The position numbers and the translations under genes were made by a program. A model generated the notes under the pieces. The model made no database searches and was not told where the DNA came from. It saw nothing but the letters and a program-made list of their open reading frames with translations. A stretch of DNA of 64,000 nt from Bacteroidia bacterium (GTDB lineage Bacteria; Bacteroidota; Bacteroidia; Palsa-965): contig JAKLJE010000015.1 in assembly GCA_023151315.1 (NCBI GenBank), forward strand, positions 37,102 to 101,101, read 5' to 3'. The stretch's first letter is position 1. Every line of letters begins with the position of its first letter. This document shows, piece after piece, positions 52,750 to 61,519 of this stretch.

Positions 52750-53346
52750 ATGACAACAGCAGAGCATACGATTACAGGCGACGATTATACCTCATACAGG
52801 AAAAAGATTGACGCACTTCTTGCAGAAGGAAAAGTTACAGGGGCAAAACAATCAGACGCGTTAGTGGAATTCACGAAGCTGAATAATCAGCGGATGAATC
52901 GCATTGACAAAACTGTTTCTTTGATGCCGGAATTGCAACATCGTATAGCCAATACTTCACGCAAGACACAGTGGGTGATGCTGGCTCAAGGATGGTGCGG
53001 AGATTGTGCACAGCTCGTTCCGGTTTTCGGTAAGATTGCTGACGCATCCCAAGGTAAAATTGAGCTGACGATTGTGAATCCTGATGAACGTAATGATCTC
53101 ATGGAGCGCTTTTCAACCAATGGAGCGCGCTCTGTTCCGAAATTGGTTGTGCTCGATGCGGAAAGCGGAGAAGTTATCGGAGTTTGGGGACCTCGTCCAA
53201 AACCTGCGCAGGAGATCATGTTGAAGTGGAAAGCTACGAATGGTGCTATGTCCAAGGACGATTTCGAAAAGGAATTGCATACCTGGTACGCGAAAGACAA
53301 AACACTTACCACGCAGGCGGAACTCATTGAGCTTCCGGTTTGGTAG
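52750..53346 (+). CDS. Thioredoxin family protein
   Basis: A 198-residue protein without signal peptide. The active-site motif is WCGDC (Cys83, Cys86), and the cis-proline lies in SVPKLVV (about 123). The N-terminal 60 residues (AEHTITGDDYTSYRKKIDAL) form a helical extension not found in classic thioredoxins. The family reduces or senses disulfides in the cytosol. WCGDC is typical of the Bacteroidota thioredoxin_9-like group, from memory. It has its own candidate promoter and is translated from an unusually strong Shine-Dalgarno site. Confidence 0.9.
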   Translation: MTTAEHTITGDDYTSYRKKIDALLAEGKVTGAKQSDALVEFTKLNNQRMNRIDKTVSLMPELQHRIANTSRKTQWVMLAQGWCGDCAQLVPVFGKIADASQGKIELTIVNPDERNDLMERFSTNGARSVPKLVVLDAESGEVIGVWGPRPKPAQEIMLKWKATNGAMSKDDFEKELHTWYAKDKTLTTQAELIELPVW

Positions 53347-53402
53347 CAGAAGTGCGTTTCGTGGAGTTTTTAATCCCGATTTTCTGGATTTCCTCCGTTT
53401 TC

Positions 53403-53410
53403 TATATTTG
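53403..53410 (+). promoter_or_regulatory. Candidate -7 box TATATTTG
   Basis: A full TAnnTTTG match 53 bases before the ATG at 53464, in a 117-base gap after the thioredoxin gene. Confidence 0.4.
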
Positions 53411-53463
53411 TTATACGGCTGGGGCATGGTATTTGCCTCTTCAGTCAGCGTAACAAGCCCCGC

Positions 53464-54234
53464 ATGAAACGAACCTTACTTTCCGCACTGCTTTTCCTGT
53501 TTACAATAAACGGCCTTAATGCTCAAGGCGGTTTCGGTCTTCCTTCCGGATTCGATCTGAAACAGTTTCAGAAGAACGAAGAACTGGCACTTTGGTTTCT
53601 GCAATATGATTCCACGATTATGCGTGTTGTGCAGTTTGATAACAGTGTCTCTGGTAAGGACTTTCTGTGCTATCAGGATAAGAAAGGTTGGAAAGTTGCG
53701 GCAGGCACAATTGATTCGCTGCGCTTCCGGAATGTAAAATGGTACTCGATTGATACTCGCAATGTCGTAACTGCATTGAAAAAGCCGGGCGACACAATAC
53801 TGGTAAATTCCATGTCACGTTCATTGTACAATGCCAATAAATTGCATTCAAAGCTGAAGTTCGCAGATGCCGCATGGAAGAAATATGTAAAGCAGAACAC
53901 GGATCTTACGTTCACTGTATATATGTTTTGTGATAAAGATGCTTCCGGAAATGTCTGGTACGGACCGGAATGCATGTGGTGGTTCAGTTCGAACGGCAGC
54001 AATCTGGTTACTACCAAAGTGACGAATAAAGCACCGGTGATGGCTACCGCTTCCGGTAAGACACTCAGTTTTTCATGCCCGACAGAAAAGATGCCGAGTC
54101 TTGGTACGATCTGGATGACACACCGCATTATGTCGCAATACCCGGAAGTGGCGGTAAGCTATAAAACCGGAACGAGCACGCTTAATTACAATTCTGCGGA
54201 GAAAACGTACTCGTGGCAACACGAGGGGAAGTAA
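53464..54234 (+). CDS. Hypothetical secreted protein
   Basis: A 256-residue protein with a signal peptide (MKRTLLSALLFLFTINGLNA). The mature part is beta-rich (WFLQYDSTIMRVVQFDNS, CYQDKKGWKVAAGTIDS, ECMWWFSSNGSNLVTTKVTN) and mostly unassigned. The late segment LGTIWMTHRIMSQYPEV is typical of neither barrel nor enzyme. I recognise no family. It has its own candidate -7 box and precedes lysC by 81 bases. Confidence 0.68.
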   Translation: MKRTLLSALLFLFTINGLNAQGGFGLPSGFDLKQFQKNEELALWFLQYDSTIMRVVQFDNSVSGKDFLCYQDKKGWKVAAGTIDSLRFRNVKWYSIDTRNVVTALKKPGDTILVNSMSRSLYNANKLHSKLKFADAAWKKYVKQNTDLTFTVYMFCDKDASGNVWYGPECMWWFSSNGSNLVTTKVTNKAPVMATASGKTLSFSCPTEKMPSLGTIWMTHRIMSQYPEVAVSYKTGTSTLNYNSAEKTYSWQHEGK

Positions 54235-54315
54235 TTCCATTGCTTCGTCATAACTGAATTTTACAGCAGCAGATAGGCGCTATTTTCCTATTTTCGCTAC
54301 TCAAAATTCAAATCC

Positions 54316-55632
54316 ATGTTAGTTCTGAAATTCGGAGGTACCTCCGTAGGCTCTCCTGAGCGAATGAAAGCTCTTGTGCCGCTGATTCATGACGCGCAAC
54401 CTAAGATTGTAGTTCTTTCTGCAATGTCAGGAACAACAAATGCGCTCGTTGAAATCGGAAAGGCACTTTATGCAAGAGATAATGATCTTGCACGTACACT
54501 CATCGATGCGTTGGAAGCCAAATATAAACAGGTAGTGAAGGATCTATTCGCTACTTCTGTTTTCGGGACGAAGGGAAATGAACTGATCGCAGAACATTTC
54601 AATTATCTGCGTTCGTTCACTATTGATATGTTTACGTCCAATGAAGAAAAAGCTGTTCTTGCTCAAGGGGAATTGCTCAGTACGGCGTTGGTGCAGTTTT
54701 ATCTGGAGGAATCCGGAATCCGATCAGCTTTGTTGCCTGCATTGAATTTCATGCGCATTGATGAGAATGAGGAGCCGGATCTGAATTACATTGAGACGCA
54801 TTTGAAAGCAGAGCTGGAGAAACATCAAGGTGTTCCGCTTTTTATTACACAGGGTTATATCTGCAGAAATTCATTTGGCGAAATTGATAATCTGAAACGA
54901 GGAGGAAGTGATTACACGGCTACGCTGATCGGCGCGGCATTGCGATCTGCTGAAGTTCAGATTTGGACAGACATTGACGGAATGCACAACAACGATCCGC
55001 GCATCGTCAACAAAACTTTTCCGATCAGCGAATTGAGTTTTGATGAAGCGGCCGAGCTTGCATATTTCGGAGCGAAGATTCTGCATCCGACATGTGTATT
55101 GCCTGCGCAAAAGAGAAACGTTCCTGTTCGATTGCTCAATACTATGCAACCGGAAGCAAAAGGGACAGTTATCGGAATGCCTGCATCCGGAGATCGCATC
55201 ACTGCTGTGGCAGCCAAAGACGGAATTACTGCAATCAAAATCCGCTCTGCCCGAATGTTGCTCGCTTACGGTTTTCTGCGCTCTGTATTCGAAGTCTTCG
55301 AACGTTACAGAACACCGATTGATATGATCACCACTTCCGAGGTGGCGGTTTCTCTCACAATCGATAATCCTGCTCATCTCAATGAGATTATTGAAGAACT
55401 CAAGGATTTCGGTCAGGTGGAAGTGGATCGCGAACAAACAATCGTTTGTATCGTCGGAACTTTCGGCAAAGACAAGCAAGGCTACGCTTCGCGTGTTTTC
55501 GATTCGCTCAAGAATATTCCGATCCGCATGATCTCTTATGGTGGAAGTGAGAATAACATTTCCATTCTTATCGACGGTTCGCTGAAGAAAGATGCGCTGC
55601 AGGCGCTCAACTCAGGATTGTTCAATCTTTAA
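54316..55632 (+). CDS. lysC: Aspartate kinase (LysC)
   Basis: A 438-residue protein starting MLVLKFGGTSVG, the catalytic KFGGTS motif of aspartokinases. The amino-acid-kinase domain (about 1-280) is followed by two ACT domains (about 300-438, with AITAIKIRSARMLLAYGFLRS and TIVCIVGTFGKDKQGYASR), which bind feedback inhibitor. It phosphorylates aspartate in the first step of lysine, threonine and methionine synthesis. A weak -7-like word (TATTTTCG, about 54287-54294) lies upstream. lysA follows after 13 bases, so this is a lysine/diaminopimelate operon. Confidence 0.96.
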   Translation: MLVLKFGGTSVGSPERMKALVPLIHDAQPKIVVLSAMSGTTNALVEIGKALYARDNDLARTLIDALEAKYKQVVKDLFATSVFGTKGNELIAEHFNYLRSFTIDMFTSNEEKAVLAQGELLSTALVQFYLEESGIRSALLPALNFMRIDENEEPDLNYIETHLKAELEKHQGVPLFITQGYICRNSFGEIDNLKRGGSDYTATLIGAALRSAEVQIWTDIDGMHNNDPRIVNKTFPISELSFDEAAELAYFGAKILHPTCVLPAQKRNVPVRLLNTMQPEAKGTVIGMPASGDRITAVAAKDGITAIKIRSARMLLAYGFLRSVFEVFERYRTPIDMITTSEVAVSLTIDNPAHLNEIIEELKDFGQVEVDREQTIVCIVGTFGKDKQGYASRVFDSLKNIPIRMISYGGSENNISILIDGSLKKDALQALNSGLFNL

Positions 55633-55645
55633 TTCACGAAAAAAG

Positions 55646-56791
55646 ATGTTCAATCAAGCTGACGTTGCCTTGTTGCAGAATCATGCAACACCTTTCTACT
55701 GTTATAATCTTGCTTTGCTTCGCGCAACTTTGAAATCTGCGAAGCAAGCCGGTAATGGATATCATCTTCATTACGCGCTCAAAGCGAATTCTGATGTTAA
55801 GATCCTTAATGAAATCCGCGAAGCAGGTTTCGGAGCTGATTGTGTCAGCGGTAATGAAGTGAAGCGCGCCATCGAGTGCAACTTTGCTTCTTCCGATGTT
55901 GTATTTGCCGGAGTAGGGAAGAGCGACACTGAAATCCGTTATGCACTGCAATCCGAAATCTTCTGCTTCAATTGTGAATCGCTTCCTGAAATGGAAGTGA
56001 TCAATCAGATTGCAGGAAGCATGGGCAAGAAAGCCCGTGTTGCATTACGAATCAATCCGAATGTACATGCCAATACGCACCATTATATTACAACAGGATT
56101 GGAGGAAAATAAATTCGGAATAAGCATTCACGAGTTGCCTCAGGTAATCGATGCCTTGAAGGAGCTGACCAATCTTCAGTTGATTGGGTTGCATTTTCAC
56201 GTCGGCTCTCAGATTACAGACCTGAATGTGTTCCGCTCTTTATGTACTCGCGTAAATGAAATTCAGGAATGGTTTGCATCACGACGCATTGCGCTGAAAG
56301 TAATTAATGTTGGTGGTGGACTCGGTGTGAATTATCACGAACCCGATACAAACAACATCGTTGATTTCGATACGTACTTCGGAGTGTTCAGAAAATTTCT
56401 GGAAGTTCGTCCCGGCCAGGAAGTGCATTTTGAATTAGGTCGTGCTCTTGTTGCACAATGCGGAACGCTGATCTCGCGTGTGCTTTACGTGAAGAAGGGT
56501 GTGCAAACCAATTTTGCCATTCTGGATGCCGGCATGACAGAGTTGATTCGTCCTGCATTATATCAGGCTTATCACAAGATTGAAAATCTTACAGCTTCTC
56601 CCGGTGCTACGATTGCACGTTACGATGTTGTAGGACCGGTTTGCGAATCTTCAGACTGTTTTGGCAAATCACTGGATCTTGCTGAAGTGAAGCGTGGCGA
56701 TTTGATCGCAATCCGTACCGCAGGTGCTTACGGAGAAGTGATGGCCAGTCACTACAATCTGCGCAGCCTGGAGCCTACAGTTTACCTCTGA
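55646..56791 (+). CDS. lysA: Diaminopimelate decarboxylase (LysA)
   Basis: From the ATG at 55646 the product is 381 residues; an in-frame start at 55592 lies inside lysC and is rejected. The PLP lysine is Lys46 in HYALKANSD. Other fold-type III motifs are HFHVGSQI (about 195), GGGLGVNY (about 230), GPVCESSDCF and RTAGAYGEVM. It makes L-lysine from meso-diaminopimelate in the cytosol. At 381 residues it is shorter than the E. coli enzyme (420). It is co-transcribed with lysC, linking the first and last steps of the pathway. Confidence 0.95.
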   Translation: MFNQADVALLQNHATPFYCYNLALLRATLKSAKQAGNGYHLHYALKANSDVKILNEIREAGFGADCVSGNEVKRAIECNFASSDVVFAGVGKSDTEIRYALQSEIFCFNCESLPEMEVINQIAGSMGKKARVALRINPNVHANTHHYITTGLEENKFGISIHELPQVIDALKELTNLQLIGLHFHVGSQITDLNVFRSLCTRVNEIQEWFASRRIALKVINVGGGLGVNYHEPDTNNIVDFDTYFGVFRKFLEVRPGQEVHFELGRALVAQCGTLISRVLYVKKGVQTNFAILDAGMTELIRPALYQAYHKIENLTASPGATIARYDVVGPVCESSDCFGKSLDLAEVKRGDLIAIRTAGAYGEVMASHYNLRSLEPTVYL

Positions 56792-56881
56792 AATTGAACA
56801 GTTTGCTCTTGCTGCGGAAGCGATTTTCTCCATTCACCCTGTGTTTCACGCCATTCGTCCGACTGAGCGGCTGATTGAACC

Positions 56882-56908
56882 AAAATCGCCCGAATAGCAG
56901 CGATTTTT
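56882..56908 (+). terminator. Weak hairpin terminator candidate after lysA
   Basis: Arms AAAATCGC/GCGATTTT enclose a ten-base loop and end in five T (56904-56908), four of which pair in the stem. It lies 90 bases after the lysA stop. Confidence 0.4.
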
Positions 56909-56945
56909 GCGTAAAATTGCGCGTTCTTAACCAGATCAGATAGCT

Positions 56946-59387
56946 ATGAAAAATATTGTGGCGGCCGCGCTTTTGTTCGGCTCTCTTTCCGTTAATGCGC
57001 AGTTTGTGGGTAACGGATCTTTTGATGGTAAACGTCGTGCTTACCTAGACGATGGTGCCTGGGCGCCGCGTGAGCACAACGTTGATTTCATTCACATGCG
57101 TCTTGAGTTGAATTTCGAAACGGCAACAGGACTCGTGAAAGGAAAAGTGACGCATCGCTTTTCTCCTCTGAGAAATACAGTTGATTCGATCTGGGTGGAT
57201 GGAATCAACATGCGTATTCTGGAATCAACTGTTAATGGAAAACAAGTGAAGACGCGTGTAGAAGAAGAAGGCATCTGGATTTTCACAGGACGTTCACTTC
57301 CTTATGGCGAGAAAGATAGTCTCACTTTGGTGTATGAATGCAATCCGCGTAAAGGTTTGTACTTCATCGGTTGGAATGATCCTGCAGGAATTTGCCGCAA
57401 ACAAATCTGGAGTCAGGGTCAGGGCATTGATAATCGTCACTGGATTCCGTTTTATGATGAGATGAACGACAAGATCACAACAGAAATGATTGTGACTTTT
57501 GCTTCTGAATATAAAGTTTTGTCGAATGGCGTGAAGCTGAAAGAGAAGGACAACAAGAACGGAACAAAGACCTGGCATTACAGAATGAATAAACCTACTG
57601 CGCCGTATCTGGTAATGTTGGGTGTTGGTCTTTATGAAATCAAGCAGACCAAATCAAAATCCGGCGTTCCGATCAATCTGTATTATTATCCGGAGTGGAA
57701 GGATCGCGTGGAAACCACATACATGTACAGCGAAGACATGATTGATTTCTTCGAAGCGGAAATCGGTGTGAAGTATCCTTGGGAATCGTATTCACAGATT
57801 CCGGTACAGGATTTCATGTACGGTGCAATGGAGAATACAACTGCAACTGTCTTCGGAGATTTCCTTTTCGTTGATGCACGCAGCAATTGGGATCGTGGCT
57901 ACGTTGGAGTGAATGCACATGAATTGGCGCATCAGTGGTTCGGAGATTACGTTACTGCACGCAGTGATGCGCACCATTGGTTGCAGGAGAGCTTTGCTAC
58001 TTATTACAATCAGATGTACGAGCGCAAAGTTTTCGGTAACGACTATTTTGATTGGGCACGTCGTGAAGCACAAATGAATTCGGTGAATGAAACGAAGAAG
58101 AATCTGTTGCCGGTGGCGCACAGTCAATCCGGTTCTGTACGTCACTATCCGAAAGGAGCTTTTGTACTGAACATGCTGAAGAATGTTGTGGGCGGTCGTG
58201 ATGCATACAACCGTGCTATCAAATTGTATCTGGAGAAACATCCATACAGCAATGTAGATTCCGATAACCTGCTTTATGCTTTCCACGAGTCAACCGGAAT
58301 GGAACTGAACTGGTTCTGGGAACAGTGGATTTACCGTGGGGGCGAGCCTTCCTACGATGTTAAAGCCAGCGATATCACTGAGAACGGCAAGCGACTCACT
58401 CGTATTTACGTTGAACAGGTTCACGAAACAAATGATGTTGTAGGCTTGTTTAAAATGCCGATCTGGTTTGAAGTGAAGTACAAAGACGGAACCAGTGCAA
58501 AAGTGATGAAGTGGATTGAGAACAAGTCTACATTCGTTGACATTGCGAATGCTCCAGGTAAAGACATTGCTTATGTTCTTTTCGATCCGAACAACGAAGT
58601 CCTGAAGTCGGTGAACTTCAAAAAGCCTTTCGAGTGGCTGGTGGCGCAATCACTGCAAGCAGAGAATATGATCGATCGTTATGATGCTGTTGCAGCTATG
58701 CGTGAATTTCCGCTGGAGAAGAAGCGTCAGGCATTAATTGATGCTTACAACAAAGCAACATGGCACACAATTAAAGGTGAAGTTCTCACGCAGCTGATCA
58801 ACGATACAGATCCTAAGAGCCGTGAGATTGTACGTAACGCAATCGCCGATAAAGATGCGCAGGTTCACAAGCATGTGATGAACAATACAACTGTTATCCC
58901 TCAGGATATGTTCGATGAGTATGTGAAACTTCTGCAGTCTCCATCTTACGATGTGGTAGCCGGAATGTTGGAGAAACTATCTACACAGTTTCCTGCGAAA
59001 GCACAGCAATTCCTTGATGCGACGAACGGTGTAATGGGAACCAGCGGCTTGAATGTGGAAATCAAACGACTTGAGATCAAGGCACGCGTTATGAATGATC
59101 AGGCTTCGAAAGATAAGCTGGTTGCATATACGAGTATGTCATACGAGTTCCGCACACGTGTTGGAGCGGCATTGGCAGTTGAACGTCTGAATTATTTCTC
59201 AGAGCCGTTGATGACACATCTTACCGGAGCAATGGTAAGTTCAAATACAAGACTTGCGATGCCATGCGGAGCAGTGCTGAAGCATTTCTACTCACAGGCG
59301 CAATACCGTTCACAGATTTCGGAATTCATCAGAAATCGGAAAATGGAAACATGGGAAAGTGAAGTGATCTGGAAGATGCTGAAGTAA
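56946..59387 (+). CDS. M1 family aminopeptidase (secreted)
   Basis: An 813-residue protein with a signal peptide (about 1-18). The M1 features are complete: the exopeptidase motif GAMEN (293-297) and the zinc site HELAH (325-329) with the third ligand Glu348 (HExxH-x18-E). A helical ERAP-like C-terminal domain (about 550-813, HEAT-type helices) follows. It removes N-terminal residues from peptides in the periplasm or at the cell surface. No T9SS sorting domain is seen at the C-terminus, so periplasmic location is more likely. It stands alone, ending at a strong bidirectional terminator. Confidence 0.95.
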   Translation: MKNIVAAALLFGSLSVNAQFVGNGSFDGKRRAYLDDGAWAPREHNVDFIHMRLELNFETATGLVKGKVTHRFSPLRNTVDSIWVDGINMRILESTVNGKQVKTRVEEEGIWIFTGRSLPYGEKDSLTLVYECNPRKGLYFIGWNDPAGICRKQIWSQGQGIDNRHWIPFYDEMNDKITTEMIVTFASEYKVLSNGVKLKEKDNKNGTKTWHYRMNKPTAPYLVMLGVGLYEIKQTKSKSGVPINLYYYPEWKDRVETTYMYSEDMIDFFEAEIGVKYPWESYSQIPVQDFMYGAMENTTATVFGDFLFVDARSNWDRGYVGVNAHELAHQWFGDYVTARSDAHHWLQESFATYYNQMYERKVFGNDYFDWARREAQMNSVNETKKNLLPVAHSQSGSVRHYPKGAFVLNMLKNVVGGRDAYNRAIKLYLEKHPYSNVDSDNLLYAFHESTGMELNWFWEQWIYRGGEPSYDVKASDITENGKRLTRIYVEQVHETNDVVGLFKMPIWFEVKYKDGTSAKVMKWIENKSTFVDIANAPGKDIAYVLFDPNNEVLKSVNFKKPFEWLVAQSLQAENMIDRYDAVAAMREFPLEKKRQALIDAYNKATWHTIKGEVLTQLINDTDPKSREIVRNAIADKDAQVHKHVMNNTTVIPQDMFDEYVKLLQSPSYDVVAGMLEKLSTQFPAKAQQFLDATNGVMGTSGLNVEIKRLEIKARVMNDQASKDKLVAYTSMSYEFRTRVGAALAVERLNYFSEPLMTHLTGAMVSSNTRLAMPCGAVLKHFYSQAQYRSQISEFIRNRKMETWESEVIWKMLK

Positions 59388-59398
59388 AAGCATAATCA

Positions 59399-59445
59399 AA
59401 ATAAAAATCGCGGTAGACTACAATAGTTTGCCGCGATTTTTATTT
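59399..59445. terminator. Bidirectional rho-independent terminator
   Basis: Fifteen-base arms (AAATAAAAATCGCGG and its complement, ending at 59445) enclose a 17-base loop. A-rich and T-rich flanks serve both convergent genes, the M1 peptidase and the DUF1801 gene. Confidence 0.82.
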
Positions 59446-59453
59446 AGTACTGA

Positions 59454-59855
59454 TTACTTCTTAGTAGTTTTCTTTTTCGCAGGTGCTTTCTTCGTCACCT
59501 TTTTCTCTGCAGCTTTTATGGCGTCAGATTTGATTCGGTATATCACCATTGCTGTAATCAATTTCACAGGTAGTTTCTGATTGAGCGGAAACTGAACAGC
59601 ACCTTTCGACCATTTGTATTTTTCCAATTGATCTTCGAAGGCTTTGATGCCATCGCCGGTTGGATAGAATCCAATATGGTTTTTATATCCTGCGAAGTAC
59701 ACCAACACCGAGTGTATTTTGTAGGCAGGCATTCCGTAACTGATCACTTCTTCTGCTTTTGGTGCAGCTTTGCGGATTATTGTGCGTATTTCTTCGAGAC
59801 GAAGTTGAACTTCTTTCGGAAACGTGGCAATATAAAGGTCAATTGCGTTTTTCAT
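59454..59855 (-). CDS. DUF1801 (YdhG-like) protein
   Basis: A 133-residue cytosolic protein. The DUF1801 core is clear (IDLYIATFPKEVQLRLEEI, then APKAEEVISYGMPAYKIHS and GYKNHIGFYPTG). The C-terminal 25 residues are an Ala-Lys-Pro tail (KKVTKKAPAKKKTTKK), a basic extension common on Bacteroidota members that may contact nucleic acid. The function is not established. It overlaps the methyltransferase gene upstream by four bases. Confidence 0.9.
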   Translation of the reverse strand: MKNAIDLYIATFPKEVQLRLEEIRTIIRKAAPKAEEVISYGMPAYKIHSVLVYFAGYKNHIGFYPTGDGIKAFEDQLEKYKWSKGAVQFPLNQKLPVKLITAMVIYRIKSDAIKAAEKKVTKKAPAKKKTTKK

Positions 59856-60490
59856 TTATTGTCGAACTGAAGTTGATTTTTTAAGTTAATGAGCAGTGCG
59901 GTATGCGTTTCTGTATTTCCTTTAATATCTGTGTAAGATGTAGAGAACTCCATTTCGTTATTCAATCCCGCTTGTTTAAGATAGGTTGCGATTGTTGTGC
60001 GATTGTGTCTTCTCATTACAGGATTTTCCGCATTGAACGGAGTTGTTGATTCCGTTTCAATATAGCTCAGGTATACCGTGCCATCAGAATGTATCAGTTT
60101 ACGACAATCCTTAAGCAACTCAATGGTTTCCACATCATTCAAATACGGAATGCAGAAACCCAGAACGATCACATCAAAGAGTTTGTTCAGTTGAGAAACA
60201 TCACGAATGTCCATCACCTGAAAACTGCCATCAGGAATGTTTTGCTTCGCTTTGGAAATCATTTCCGGAGCAAGATCAATGCCGGTTACAGATATTTCCG
60301 GTAACCGTTTCTTGATGTAAGCTGAAACATTTGCAGGTCCGCAGCCAACATCCAGCAGTTTTGCATTCGGACGCATTCTTTTGATTAAATCATCGTACGA
60401 TTTATTGTAAATGGCAAGAGGCGTAATGCTTTCTTCGTACCAGTTTACATGACGATTGAAGGAATCTGCAAAATATTCTGCGTGGTTCAT
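59852..60490 (-). CDS. Class I SAM-dependent methyltransferase
   Basis: A 212-residue cytosolic protein. Motif I is LLDVGCGPANVS (Asp47, Gly49, Gly51), followed by the acidic end of strand 2 (VTGIDLAPEMI) and FQVMDIRDV for motif II. The substrate cannot be read from sequence; UbiE/Coq5 and small-molecule methylases share this fold. A one-mismatch -7 box (60498-60505) lies just upstream. It is coupled to the DUF1801 gene by a four-base overlap. Confidence 0.9.
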   Translation of the reverse strand: MNHAEYFADSFNRHVNWYEESITPLAIYNKSYDDLIKRMRPNAKLLDVGCGPANVSAYIKKRLPEISVTGIDLAPEMISKAKQNIPDGSFQVMDIRDVSQLNKLFDVIVLGFCIPYLNDVETIELLKDCRKLIHSDGTVYLSYIETESTTPFNAENPVMRRHNRTTIATYLKQAGLNNEMEFSTSYTDIKGNTETHTALLINLKNQLQFDNK

Positions 60491-60690
60491 GAGTTCCGAA
60501 AGTTATTCTTTTGTGCAGATTAATTCAAAACTGAGGCTTGGGTAAATTATTTATTCGCGAACTGAACTTTTTCTTTCCACGCGTGTACCGCTCTCAGGAG
60601 TAACTGCATCTGCTCCCGGGTTCGAAAAATTATTTTTTCTTCCTCTGAACTTTCGTGTGAACCGTTTGTACCGCTTCAAAACAAACGCAC

Positions 60691-61518
60691 ATGAGAACAG
60701 TATTTACGGTTTTTCTGATCGTCGCAGGAACCATTGTAGCGGAAGCTCAATCTCAGTCGAATTACTATTATAACAGAGATGTTCTTAATCCGCCGGTTGA
60801 CAATACCAGCTGGCCTTGCGGAGAAAGAAACTTTACAGCCGCTTCGGATATTCTTATTTACGTTCCGCCAGACGCCTGGATTTTGGAGTTACACGGAACA
60901 GAGGAGGCCTCCACGTTAAACACAGCCCGCAACAATTTGCAAGTGCGCATTAATGCATTTCAGAAAAAATTGTCTGCATTAGGTATTCCGCCGACCGACG
61001 TCACCGTAACTACGGTTTCTCAGGAGAAAATCAGTGGTTACACGCAGAATGAAAAAGGTATGATGGTTTGGGGTGTGACCGGTTATTCTCTTACAAAGAG
61101 TATTGTAATCAAATACGGTTCATCGCAGATGTACAATCAGATTATTTCTGCAGCGGCTGAACACAGTTTTGATAACGTTCAACAACATTACTGCACTGTT
61201 GCTGACGAGCAGGCCGTGTATGCCGAATTGTACCGACACGCTATGGAAGTTTGTATGGAGAAACGCGAAGAAACAGCAAGGTTTTACAATTCTATTGTTT
61301 CACCTTCATGGAGTGTTGTATCGGAAAATTATGATGTCATCACTCCTGAACCGGGATTTTACGCACAACCCGGCGGCCCTCGCGAAGTGCATACAGGTTA
61401 TGATCGCGTAATCGGCGCTGAATACGGACAAAGTGCCGTTCGTTATACACTTCATTTATCCATTAACTACACACTCACCAAACCTCAACGAAACAATTCA
61501 CCAATCAGAACGAAATAG
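60691..61518 (+). CDS. SIMPL-like secreted protein, copy 1
   Basis: A 275-residue exported protein with a signal peptide (about 1-20, then EAQSQ). The SIMPL (DUF541) pattern is present: ASTLNTARNNLQVRINAFQK, then LGIPPTDVTVTTVSQEKISG, GYSLTKSIVIKYGSSQMYNQ, and a helix with ADEQAVYAELYRHAMEVCM. SIMPL proteins are periplasmic and of unknown activity. The stop lies one base before the next SIMPL-like gene (TAGTATG). No promoter was recognised in the 200-base gap 60491-60690, which also shows no gene. Confidence 0.72.
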   Translation: MRTVFTVFLIVAGTIVAEAQSQSNYYYNRDVLNPPVDNTSWPCGERNFTAASDILIYVPPDAWILELHGTEEASTLNTARNNLQVRINAFQKKLSALGIPPTDVTVTTVSQEKISGYTQNEKGMMVWGVTGYSLTKSIVIKYGSSQMYNQIISAAAEHSFDNVQQHYCTVADEQAVYAELYRHAMEVCMEKREETARFYNSIVSPSWSVVSENYDVITPEPGFYAQPGGPREVHTGYDRVIGAEYGQSAVRYTLHLSINYTLTKPQRNNSPIRTK

Positions 61519-61519
61519 T

